Assembly: GCF_000787835.1 (NCBI RefSeq)
Contig: NZ_BBPP01000039.1
Coordinates: 4,546-44,693 of the forward strand
DNA from: Streptacidiphilus melanogenes
GTDB taxonomy: Bacteria > Actinomycetota > Actinomycetes > Streptomycetales > Streptomycetaceae
Reading direction: 5' to 3'
Length of the DNA: 40,148 nucleotides
The translations under genes and the position numbers were made by a program. The notes beneath the pieces are model-generated. The model saw only the letters and a program-made list of their open reading frames with translations. It was not told the DNA's origin and did not search any database. Shown one piece after another: positions 8,357 through 15,490 of this stretch. The first letter of the stretch is position 1. The number at the start of each line of letters is the position of its first letter.

Positions 8357-8959
8357 ATGGGGTCGTACACGGTTCCCTACGTGATCGAGCGGACCGCGCA
8401 GGGCGAGCGCTCCTTCGACGTCTTCAGCCGGCTGCTGAACGAGCGGATCATCTTCCTCGGCACCGAGATCGACGACGGCATCGCCAACGTCGTCATCGCG
8501 CAGCTCCTGCACCTGGAGTCGGCGAACCCGGAGCGCGAGATCTCCCTTTACCTCAACTCGCCCGGCGGATCCTTCACTTCACTGATGGCCATCTACGACA
8601 CGATGACCTTCGTCCAGGCGCCGATCTCCACCTTCTGCGTCGGCCAGGCGGCCTCGACGGCGGCGGTGCTGCTGGCCGGGGGCGACCCCGGGCGGCGGTT
8701 CATGCTCCAGCACGCACGGGTGCTGCTCGGCCAGCCGGCCAGCGGCGGCCGCCAGGGGACGGTGTCCGACCTCAGCCTCGCGGCCAAGGAGATGGTCCGG
8801 ATCCGCTCGCAGGTCGAGGAGGTCCTCGCCCGGCACACGCACCACGACGTGGCGACGCTGCGGGCGGACATGGACCGCGACAAGGTGTTCACCGCCGCGG
8901 AGGCCGTCGACTACGGCCTCGCCGACGAGGTGCTGAACCGGCGGCTCGCGTTCGTCTGA
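8357..8959 (+). CDS. clpP4: ClpP4-like subunit lacking the catalytic histidine
   Basis: This 200-residue protein is a full-length ClpP homolog beginning one base after clpP3. The nucleophile position is Ser100 in GQAAST and the aspartate is Asp171 in RADMDRD, but the histidine position reads ARVLLGQP, so residue 125 is Gly instead of His. The nucleotide sequence at 8731-8733 (GGC) is clear. Without the general base the subunit should be unable to hydrolyse peptides alone, so it is likely a structural or regulatory partner of ClpP3, comparable in principle to inactive ClpR subunits of plastids. Everything else, including NSPGGSF and the handle helix, looks intact, so it is not a decaying gene. 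Confidence 0.88.
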   Translation: MGSYTVPYVIERTAQGERSFDVFSRLLNERIIFLGTEIDDGIANVVIAQLLHLESANPEREISLYLNSPGGSFTSLMAIYDTMTFVQAPISTFCVGQAASTAAVLLAGGDPGRRFMLQHARVLLGQPASGGRQGTVSDLSLAAKEMVRIRSQVEEVLARHTHHDVATLRADMDRDKVFTAAEAVDYGLADEVLNRRLAFV

Positions 8960-8981
8960 CCCGCACGCCGCGGTCACCAGG

Positions 8982-9020
8982 GCTGTCGGACCGGCCTCCA
9001 GCGGCGGTCGGTCCGACAGC
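8982..9020. terminator. Bidirectional hairpin between clpP4 and popR
   Basis: Bases 8982-8993 are the exact reverse complement of 9009-9020, giving a 12-bp GC-rich stem with a 15-base loop. It lies midway between the convergent stops of clpP4 and popR and probably terminates both. Confidence 0.75.
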
Positions 9021-9050
9021 GGGTCGGGCGTCGGGCCCGGCGGCCGGTGG

Positions 9051-9503
9051 TCAGGCGGCGAGGCAGAGGCCGTCGTGACGCGCCGGGGGCGAGGTGCGGC
9101 CCCCGCCGGCCAGCGGGCTGACCCGGCCCATCCGGTTCCTCGCGTGCCGGGCCAGGTCGTCCTGGGCGAGCGAGAGCAGATCCGCGAGGCCGAGCCCCAG
9201 CGCGCCCGCGGCGGCCGCGATCACCTCCGAGGAGGCCTCCTTGCGTCCGCGCTCCAGCTCCGACAGGTACGGCATCGAGATGCGCGCCGCGTCCGCGACG
9301 TCCTTCAACGTGCGTCCCTGACCGAGCCGCTCGCGCCGCAGCACGTCGCCGACGACGTCGCGCCAGAGCGGCTCCCTCGGTGCGGGCGCGCCCTGCGGCC
9401 CCGTCGGTCGCTGCGGGGCGCGGGCCGGTTCGCCGGCGCCGGAAGGCGGGGTCTGCGGACGCGGGCGCAGGGGGACGACGCGGCGTTCGTTCGGCGCATG
9501 CAT
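9051..9503 (-). CDS. popR: PopR-like XRE-family regulator of the clpP3-clpP4 operon
   Basis: This 150-residue protein has a proline-rich N-terminal stretch (about 10-45) followed by an HTH_3/XRE domain at about 50-110 (TLKDVADAARISMPYLSELE). That sequence is close to ClgR and PopR, activators of clp genes in actinobacteria. It ends in two alanines (GLCLAA); C-terminal Ala-Ala is known to make PopR a substrate of ClpP, so activator level reports protease capacity. The ATG at 9503 follows AAGGGG. It converges on clpP4 and the probable target boxes lie upstream of clpP3. Assignment rests on HTH similarity, context and C-terminus together. Confidence 0.85.
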   Translation of the reverse strand: MHAPNERRVVPLRPRPQTPPSGAGEPARAPQRPTGPQGAPAPREPLWRDVVGDVLRRERLGQGRTLKDVADAARISMPYLSELERGRKEASSEVIAAAAGALGLGLADLLSLAQDDLARHARNRMGRVSPLAGGGRTSPPARHDGLCLAA

Positions 9504-9607
9504 GCTCACCCCTTCAGCGTAGACAGCCCGGACGCCGGGGGAAGGGAACGGTGTTCTGCCCTGCGAGAAGTCCCTTTCCGCCGCCGTCCCACGCGCCCCG
9601 GAGGGCA

Positions 9608-9625
9608 TTACACCTCTCTTACACC
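9608..9625 (+). promoter_or_regulatory. Heptamer direct repeats spaced 11 bp
   Basis: TTACACC occurs at 9608-9614 and again at 9619-9625, an 11-bp repeat distance, upstream of the secreted-protein gene at 9697. The geometry is that of Streptomyces PHO boxes or SARP sites; each unit matches the PHO consensus GTTCACC at five of seven positions. Function is unproven. Confidence 0.35.
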
Positions 9626-9696
9626 CCCTTGCGTAACGGCGACTGCGGGCCTTCTCGGCGGCAGTCTGTTCCCCACCCGAGCGAAAGGGAGCAGAC

Positions 9697-11202
9697 ATGC
9701 CCGGCATACGACGCACGGTCGGCAGGGTTCGTTCGGAGCGGCACAGGCGCCGTCTCCTGTTCGGCTTGCCGTTAGCTCTGACCGTGGTCGTCGGCGGAGG
9801 CCTGGCCTTCGCCGACGTCACCCCGACGCCCCCTCCGGTCACCGGTGCGACGGCCGCGCCCACGAACTGGGGCGGCGTCACCACCCAGACGGCCACCAAC
9901 GCCCCGTCGATGACGAGCAGCAGCGTCATCGCGGCGAACATCTCCTTGTCCACCGTCAAACTGAGCAGCGCCTTCAGCTATCTCTCGCCGGGCGGCAACG
10001 GGATGCCGCAGTGGACGCCGACGGTCACCGCCGTCGCCCCCAACGGCACGCTGGAGGTGGCCTGGCAGGCGGCGAACGCCGTCCACGTCACCCCGGTCGA
10101 CCGCTGGCTCCACCGGACCGGCCCGGACACCGTCGTCACCGGCGCCCACGAGATCGGCGGCCTGGTCGCGTTCAACGACGGCTTCGCGCTGCTCACCCGC
10201 TTCGCGGACCACAACCGCTGGGGCGAGACCGCCGCCGAGCTGATCCGGGTACGCGACCGCCACGTCGTCTTCGCCGTCAAGCTGACGGGCCCCGCCAGCC
10301 ACGACACCGCCCCCATGCTCGACGGCAGGCTCAGCTGGAACGGCAGCCGCTACGCCGCCGTGTTCACCGTGCACGGGGCCGGCGGCTCCGAGAACGGCCG
10401 GTGGGGCGACAAGATGGTCTACGTCGACGACTCCGGACGGATGCTGCCCGGCGGCCGTTCGTGGGGGTGCCGCGGCGACGCCGGCCGCACCCTCGGCTGG
10501 TCCGGCTCGTCGGCCGCGTACAACTGCTACGACGACGGAACCGCCGCCGGTTCGGCGTTGACGAGCGGCGACGACATGGTGCAGGCAGGAAACGGGAGCT
10601 GGGTGACCGCGCTCTCGTCCCTGGGACCGGTCTCCTACCGGAAGAACGTCCTCACCTGGAAGATCACCCCGCGCTGGAGCACCGACCAGGCCGTGCTGTT
10701 CTTCGTCAACCCCGCTGCGCACAGCGCGCGGTCCGTCGTGCTGACCAGCACCCCGGGGACGCAGAACGTCAACGTCCACGTGGCGCCCTACGGAAGGACG
10801 GCACTGCTGGTCAGCTGGGAGTCCGTCAAACACGGGACCTTCACCGGCACCCACTTCCGGCTGGTCGACCTCAGCGGCCGGTTCCTCACCCCGGACCTCG
10901 TGCTGGACGTGCACATCTCCGGCACCATCACGGTGCTGGCCAACGGCGACCTGGTCTGGGCCTTCGTCCGGCAGACCCCCGTCTACGGGCACCGGATGAG
11001 CCGGTGGCCGACCGTCACCTCGCTGTTCCTCGCCCGCCTGCACGTGAGCCTCACCGGGACCTCGGCCTCCCCGACCCCGAACCCGACACCGAGCATGACC
11101 CGTCCCCCCACGCCGACGACGACGCCCATGCCCACGACCTCGCCGACGACGATGCCCAGCCTCCCCGCGGCACCGTCCACGGCCGTGGGCACGCACTTCT
11201 GA
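9697..11202 (+). CDS. Unidentified secreted protein with Pro/Thr-rich tail
   Basis: This 501-residue protein starts at an ATG preceded by GAAAGGGAG. An arginine-rich N-terminus and a hydrophobic segment (LLFGLPLALTVVVGGGLAFA, about 25-44) form a signal peptide or anchor. Residues about 80-450 form a regular series of beta-rich segments with repeated aromatic-glycine turns, compatible with a beta-propeller, but I recognise no named family. The final 50 residues are rich in Pro, Thr, Ser and Met (TPNPTPSMTRPPTPTTTPM), a typical wall-spanning or glycosylated tail without LPXTG. It stands alone, followed by a terminator hairpin, and resembles the next gene only in architecture (anchor, body, low-complexity tail). 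Confidence 0.75.
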   Translation: MPGIRRTVGRVRSERHRRRLLFGLPLALTVVVGGGLAFADVTPTPPPVTGATAAPTNWGGVTTQTATNAPSMTSSSVIAANISLSTVKLSSAFSYLSPGGNGMPQWTPTVTAVAPNGTLEVAWQAANAVHVTPVDRWLHRTGPDTVVTGAHEIGGLVAFNDGFALLTRFADHNRWGETAAELIRVRDRHVVFAVKLTGPASHDTAPMLDGRLSWNGSRYAAVFTVHGAGGSENGRWGDKMVYVDDSGRMLPGGRSWGCRGDAGRTLGWSGSSAAYNCYDDGTAAGSALTSGDDMVQAGNGSWVTALSSLGPVSYRKNVLTWKITPRWSTDQAVLFFVNPAAHSARSVVLTSTPGTQNVNVHVAPYGRTALLVSWESVKHGTFTGTHFRLVDLSGRFLTPDLVLDVHISGTITVLANGDLVWAFVRQTPVYGHRMSRWPTVTSLFLARLHVSLTGTSASPTPNPTPSMTRPPTPTTTPMPTTSPTTMPSLPAAPSTAVGTHF

Positions 11203-11217
11203 CCGCCCCGCCCGACC

Positions 11218-11247
11218 AGCGGCCCCCGTACCCCCGCGGGGGCCGCT
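11218..11247 (+). terminator. Hairpin terminator after the secreted-protein gene
   Basis: AGCGGCCCCCG (11218-11228) pairs exactly with CGGGGGCCGCT (11237-11247) around an eight-base loop, followed by CCCTTT. It starts 15 bases after the stop at 11202. Confidence 0.75.
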
Positions 11248-11318
11248 CCCTTTCCCGACGGCCGAGCATGCCGACGGTATGACGGCTGGTCAGCAGGCCT
11301 TTTCCGCAACCCGAACGG

Positions 11319-11349
11319 TTGCGCGGGATCGATTACCGATTCCTAACGT
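11319..11349 (+). promoter_or_regulatory. Possible promoter and structured leader of the 11504 gene
   Basis: TTGCGC (11319-11324) and TAACGT (11344-11349) are spaced 19 bases and resemble a -35/-10 pair. TTGCGC overlaps an inverted repeat, CGCAACC (11305-11311) with GGTTGCG (11317-11323). The remaining leader of about 150 bases contains a six-base-pair hairpin (11423-11428 with 11447-11452). I could not assign it to a known riboswitch class. Confidence 0.3.
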
Positions 11350-11503
11350 GCGGGCTTCGGAACGGGGCAACCCGTGGTTGATCTGCGAGGCTCGCCGCCG
11401 GGGGGAACGCATACGGCACACCAGGCTCCGGCACCTCACCGGTCACAGGAGCCAAGTGGATCGCGGCCCACAGTCGTTGGGCCGGATTGGAGTTGAGTCG
11501 CAC

Positions 11504-13255
11504 ATGCGCCACACGGACAGGCCCCAACACGCGCGCTTCACACCGGACCGACGTCGTCGGCGTCGCGGGAGGAGGTCGACCTGGATAGCCCTGGTGGTCG
11601 GACTCCCCCTGGTCGCCGGAGGTCTGGCCACCGCCCTGGCGGCGAACAACCAGCAGGCGGCCGCGGCCCCCAACCCCAACTGCACCCTGGTCGTGCCGCC
11701 GAACCCGCTCAGTGCCAAGGGCCTGGCCACCCCGTACAAACTGGTGGCCACCGACGCGGCCGCGGGCCCGTGCAACGAGGCCAACGCCAACCAGTCCGCG
11801 TTCGTCGAGGCCGCCATCGTCGCGCCGGGGGGACAGGTGACCCTGTACGACCCGCTGGTGATCGACAAGGGCACCCAGCCCGCCGCACCGACCACGCCCG
11901 CCACCGTCCCGGCGGGATCGACGGTGGGGATCTGGTTCGGCTTCAACGGCACCAACCTGACCCTGAAGAGCACCGCCGGCACCAACTCCCTGGGCCAGGG
12001 CCGGTGCGTGAACGGCCTGCAGGGCTCGATCTTCGGCCAGTTCGCCGACTGCAACGCCCCGGCCTTCTTCCGCAACGCGAACCAGCAGATCGCGGCGAAC
12101 CAGCTGCAGGTCCCCGCTGCAGGCACCGCCAAGGACGGGCTGCCCTGCCCGACCACCCGCGACTTCTCGGTCGTCGACCAGGACCAGAGCGACAACGTGG
12201 TCACCCACTACCTGGCCACGGCGAACGGCCAGATCGCGCAGAACAACGCGGCCAACAAGGCCGCGTTGCAGAACCAGCAGCTGGTGGACCTGGCCAACGG
12301 CAGTGACAACCTGCTGCTGACCCAGTTCATCGACCCGACCCTCGGCTGCACCCCCTGGACCCGGCCCGACCAGTCCAGTGACGGCATGGCGGCCGGCGCC
12401 CTCCCCCTGGACGAGCTCTCCGCGGCGGCGAACCAACAGGCCCCGATCGCGCTGGTCCCGGTGAACGACCCGATGACGCTGAACAACAACAACGCCAGCA
12501 ACACCAAGACCAACCTCTACCGCGCGGGCGTCGACATGAACCCGATCGGCGCGGCCGACAACGCCAGCGGCACCAGCTACTGCCAGAACCTGTTCGGCAG
12601 TCCGATGGGCATCCAGCGCGTCTTCAAGGACCAGGCCATCTTCATGAACGGTCCGTCGGTCGACGCGGCCATGGCCAACAACCTCTTCACCTTCCTGGCC
12701 ATGCGCGCCAACCAGAGCTTCACCAACCTCAACTGCGGCGGTCTGCTCAACGTGGCCAACCCGATCACGCTGACGACGGACGGCAACGGTGTGGTGATCA
12801 ATGCGACGTTCACCCCGCTCGGCCAGACGCCGACCGCAGCCGCGTCCGGCGCGGCGACCCCCACCGCGACCTGCCCCGTCGCCTCGCCGACCACCGCACC
12901 CGGCAGCACCGCCACCGGGGCCGCCGGCATGACGGCCACCACCTCGGCGTCCGCCTCCGCCCCCGCGCCGATGTCTCCCTCCGCCCCTGCCTGGATGTCG
13001 GCCTCGGCGTCCGCGTCGATGTCCGCCTCCGCTCCGGCCCCCGCCTCGATGTCCGCGTCCGCCCCCGCGTGGATGTCGGCCTCGGCGTCCGCGTCGATGT
13101 CCGCGTCCGCCCCGGCGTCCGCCTCCCCGTCGGCCCCGGCGGCGTCCTGCGGCTCTCCGGTACCCGTCGCGACCAACACGGCTGCGGGCGGCGCCCCCAT
13201 CCCGACCGCGTCCGCGACCGGGACCGGCCGGCACCACCATCACATGAGGTGGTGA
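11504..13255 (+). CDS. Unidentified secreted protein with Ser/Ala/Met-rich repeat tail
   Basis: This 583-residue protein starts with a strongly basic stretch (about ten arginines within residues 8-26) and a hydrophobic segment (WIALVVGLPLVAGGLATALA), consistent with a signal peptide. The mature part of about 400 residues is rich in Asn, Gln, Thr and Ala, has several cysteines (NPNC, GPCNEAN, GRCVNG, FADCNAP, SYCQN, LNCGG) that could form disulfides, and matches no family I know. Residues about 478-560 are a low-complexity Ser/Ala/Met/Pro region with two copies of a 26-residue unit starting WMSASASASM. It ends with four histidines (RHHHHMRW). The ATG at 11504 was chosen because GGAG precedes it and the signal peptide follows; an earlier in-frame start at 11279 would place the promoter inside the gene. 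Confidence 0.72.
   Translation: MRHTDRPQHARFTPDRRRRRRGRRSTWIALVVGLPLVAGGLATALAANNQQAAAAPNPNCTLVVPPNPLSAKGLATPYKLVATDAAAGPCNEANANQSAFVEAAIVAPGGQVTLYDPLVIDKGTQPAAPTTPATVPAGSTVGIWFGFNGTNLTLKSTAGTNSLGQGRCVNGLQGSIFGQFADCNAPAFFRNANQQIAANQLQVPAAGTAKDGLPCPTTRDFSVVDQDQSDNVVTHYLATANGQIAQNNAANKAALQNQQLVDLANGSDNLLLTQFIDPTLGCTPWTRPDQSSDGMAAGALPLDELSAAANQQAPIALVPVNDPMTLNNNNASNTKTNLYRAGVDMNPIGAADNASGTSYCQNLFGSPMGIQRVFKDQAIFMNGPSVDAAMANNLFTFLAMRANQSFTNLNCGGLLNVANPITLTTDGNGVVINATFTPLGQTPTAAASGAATPTATCPVASPTTAPGSTATGAAGMTATTSASASAPAPMSPSAPAWMSASASASMSASAPAPASMSASAPAWMSASASASMSASAPASASPSAPAASCGSPVPVATNTAAGGAPIPTASATGTGRHHHHMRW
12992..13147 (+). repeat. Two direct copies of a 78-bp unit
   Basis: The units begin at 12992 and 13070. 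The first 35 or so bases of each (encoding WMSASASASMSA) are almost identical and the remainder is degenerate Ser/Ala/Pro coding sequence. The unit length is 26 codons, so copy-number change keeps the frame. Confidence 0.7.
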
Positions 13256-13282
13256 CCCGGGCGTGGCCGCCCCGCAGGCACG

Positions 13283-13300
13283 GGACACCCCCGGGTGTCC
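13283..13300 (+). terminator. Short hairpin after the repeat-tail protein
   Basis: GGACACCC (13283-13290) and GGGTGTCC (13293-13300) are perfect complements separated by two bases, 27 bases after the stop at 13255. The tight loop would open to about four to six bases. A pyrimidine run follows. Confidence 0.45.
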
Positions 13301-13472
13301 TCCTCCCCCCTGCGGCGGCGGCCCCGCCGTCGGCATCCCTGGACACGCGGCGGCTTGGGCCGAACGGGCGAATTCGCCGCGGTCCCTGGGTGTTTCCCGG
13401 GCCCGAGGGGGCCGGGCGCGCCGTTGGCTGGCAGGTTCAGGCAACAGCCTCCTGATGCCGAGAGGAACCCCC

Positions 13473-14282
13473 ATGACGCCCCCGACCCCTGTCGTCTTCG
13501 TCCACGGGCTGTGGCTGCACAGCAGCTCCTGGCAGCCGTGGATCGACCTCTTCCGCCGCGAGGGCTACGACCCCTCCGCCCCGGGCTGGCCGGGTGACCC
13601 CGACACCGTCGCGGAGGCCCGGAAGCACCCGGAGAGCATCGCCGACCACGGGATCGACGAGGTCGTCGACCACTACGCGGCCCTGATCGCCGAGCTTCCG
13701 GCCCCGCCGATCCTGATCGGCCACTCCTTCGGCGGCATGATCGCGCAGAAGCTCCTCGGCCAGGACCGTGGCGCGGCCGCGGTCGCGATCGACGCGGCGC
13801 AGATCAAGGGCGACCTGCCGCTCCCCCTCTCGGCGCTTCGGGCCACGCTGCCGGTGTTCAGGAACCCGGCCAACCGGCACCGCTCCGTCTCGCTGACCGC
13901 CGAGCAGTTCCGCTACGCGTTCGGCAACGCGATCTCCGAGGACGAGTCCGCGGAGCTCTACGAACGCTGGACCATCCCGGCCCCGGGCAAACCCCTGTAC
14001 GAGGCCGCCGCGGCCAACTTCAACCCGCACTCGGCGGCCAAGGTGGACACGGAGAACTCCGGCCGCGGCCCGCTGCTGCTGATGTCCGGCGGCAAGGACC
14101 ACACCGTCCCGGAGTCCGTCGTCCGCGCCACGCTCAAGCAGTACCGCCACTCCGACGCCGTGACCGAGATCATGACCTTCCCGGACCGCGGCCACTCGCT
14201 GACGATCGACGGCGGCTGGCGCGAGGTCGCGGACGCCACGCTGACCTGGCTGCGTCAGCAGGACCTCGGGGTGCCGCAGTGA
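13473..14282 (+). CDS. Alpha/beta-fold hydrolase
   Basis: This 269-residue enzyme has the alpha/beta-hydrolase fold: VVFVHGLWLHSSSW (oxyanion region), nucleophile elbow GHSFGG with Ser85, an acid at Asp209 in GGKDHTVP and the catalytic His241 in DRGHSLT. The fold includes esterases, lactonases and haloperoxidase-like enzymes; the substrate cannot be told. No signal peptide is visible. The ATG at 13473 is preceded by AGAGGAA; an ATG at 13455 would add six residues. Its stop overlaps the next gene by four bases (GTGA), so it and the short-chain dehydrogenase are translationally coupled and may act on one pathway. Confidence 0.88.
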   Translation: MTPPTPVVFVHGLWLHSSSWQPWIDLFRREGYDPSAPGWPGDPDTVAEARKHPESIADHGIDEVVDHYAALIAELPAPPILIGHSFGGMIAQKLLGQDRGAAAVAIDAAQIKGDLPLPLSALRATLPVFRNPANRHRSVSLTAEQFRYAFGNAISEDESAELYERWTIPAPGKPLYEAAAANFNPHSAAKVDTENSGRGPLLLMSGGKDHTVPESVVRATLKQYRHSDAVTEIMTFPDRGHSLTIDGGWREVADATLTWLRQQDLGVPQ

Positions 14283-15085
14283 CCGTCTCCCCGTTCGACC
14301 TGAGGCTGGCCGGGCAGACCGTCGTGGTCACCGGGGCGGGGCGCGGCATCGGACTCGCCGTCACCACGGCGTTCCTGGCGGCCGGGTGCACGGTCGTCGC
14401 CGGGAGCCGCCGGCGCACGGAGGGGCTGGACCGGCTGCTCCGGCAGAGCGCCGACCTCACCGTGGTGGAGGTCGACCTGGCCACCCCCCAGGGCCCGGCC
14501 GAGCTCGTCGCCGCCGCGGTCGCCGAACACGGGCGCATCGACGTGCTGGTGAACAACGTCGGTGCGGTCCGGCCGCGCCTCGACGGCTTCCTCGCCACCA
14601 CCGACGCGGACTGGGAGTGGACTTTCGCGGTCAACTTCACGGCGGCCGTGCGGGCCACCCGCGCCGCCCTGCCCCACCTGGTCGCCACCGGCGCCGGCCG
14701 GATCGTGACCGTCTCCTCCGTCAACGCCCGCCTGCCCGATCCGCTGGTCATCGACTACTGCGCGGCCAAGGCCGCGCTGTCGAACTTCTGCAAGGCGCTC
14801 TCCAAGCAGCTCGGACCCCAGGGCGTGCGCGTCAACTGCGTCAGCCCCGGGCCGGTGGAGACGGCGCTGTGGAAGGGCGAGGGCGGTATGGCCGCGACCG
14901 TCGGCCGGAGTCTCGGCGTGGATCCCGCCGACGTCGCCGGAAACGCGGCGGCCCAGGCGGCCACGGGCCGCTTCACCACACCGGCCGAGGTCGCCGACCT
15001 CGTGCTGTTCCTCGCGAGCCCGCGCTCAGGAAACGTGACCGGCGCGGACTACCTGATCGACGGCGGCCTGGTCGACGCTCTCTGA
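14279..15085 (+). CDS. Short-chain dehydrogenase/reductase
   Basis: This 268-residue enzyme is a classical SDR using NAD(P)H. The Rossmann motif TGAGRGIG is at 18-25, NNVG follows at about 93, and the catalytic set is complete with a serine at 146-147, Tyr160 and Lys164 (YCAAK). The arginine in SRRR after beta-2 suggests a preference for NADPH, an inference. GTG at 14279 overlaps the hydrolase stop. The C-terminal LFLASPRSGNVTGADYLIDGG is typical of 3-oxoacyl-ACP reductase-like SDRs. The substrate is unknown; the coupling with the hydrolase is the best clue. Confidence 0.9.
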   Translation: MTVSPFDLRLAGQTVVVTGAGRGIGLAVTTAFLAAGCTVVAGSRRRTEGLDRLLRQSADLTVVEVDLATPQGPAELVAAAVAEHGRIDVLVNNVGAVRPRLDGFLATTDADWEWTFAVNFTAAVRATRAALPHLVATGAGRIVTVSSVNARLPDPLVIDYCAAKAALSNFCKALSKQLGPQGVRVNCVSPGPVETALWKGEGGMAATVGRSLGVDPADVAGNAAAQAATGRFTTPAEVADLVLFLASPRSGNVTGADYLIDGGLVDAL

Positions 15086-15094
15086 CGGACCGTC

Positions 15095-15480
15095 ATGGAC
15101 TGCCATGGCGAAGTCCGTCGGCAGAGGTTCGGTGAGGCCAGAGGCGAGGCCCCGCCCTTCCACGTCCACACGCGCGAGGACGAGGTGCTCCTCCTGCTCA
15201 ACGGCGAGGCCCTGGTGTGGCCGGGGACGAGCGCCACGAGTTGTCCGAAGGCGTCGTCGTCCACCTGCCCCAGGACATCCCCCACCGCTACCGCATCACC
15301 TCCGACCGCGCGGACCTCCTTGTGGTCACCACGCCTGGGGGCATCGAGGAGACGGTCCGGCACGCCGGACGTGACATCACCCCCCCGCCCCGACGGATTC
15401 GGGATCACCAAGGAGATACTCGCCGAAGCCGCCGCCCTGCGCGGCAACATCCTCCTCGGACCGCCTCGGTGGGCGGGGGG
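15095..15480 (+). pseudogene. Cupin (quercetin-dioxygenase-like) remnant with two frameshifts
   Basis: Three consecutive pieces in two frames reconstruct one cupin. Frame one from 15095 gives FHVHTREDEVLLLLNGEALV, carrying the HxH and Glu metal ligands. The frame then shifts at about 15217 to give GDERHELSEGVVVHLPQDIP and HRYRITS with the third His. It returns to the first frame in the C-run at 15379-15386 to give DGFGITKEILAEAAALRGN. The usual N-terminal 30 residues are absent. The second shift lies in a homopolymer and could be a sequencing error, but the first is not, so decay is more likely. The reading frame then runs into antisense of the P450 gene. Confidence 0.7.
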
Positions 15481-15490
15481 TGACGGCGGC

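Noticed and set aside
9555..9569. A third PopR-type box upstream of popR
   Set aside because: Only the left half TCTGCC matches; the right half has four mismatches.
11350..11503. Riboswitch in the long leader of the 11504 gene
   Set aside because: There are short hairpins but no match to a known class that I could verify.
12992..13147. CRISPR-like repeats
   Set aside because: They are in-frame coding repeats in a secreted protein, with no spacers of constant length.
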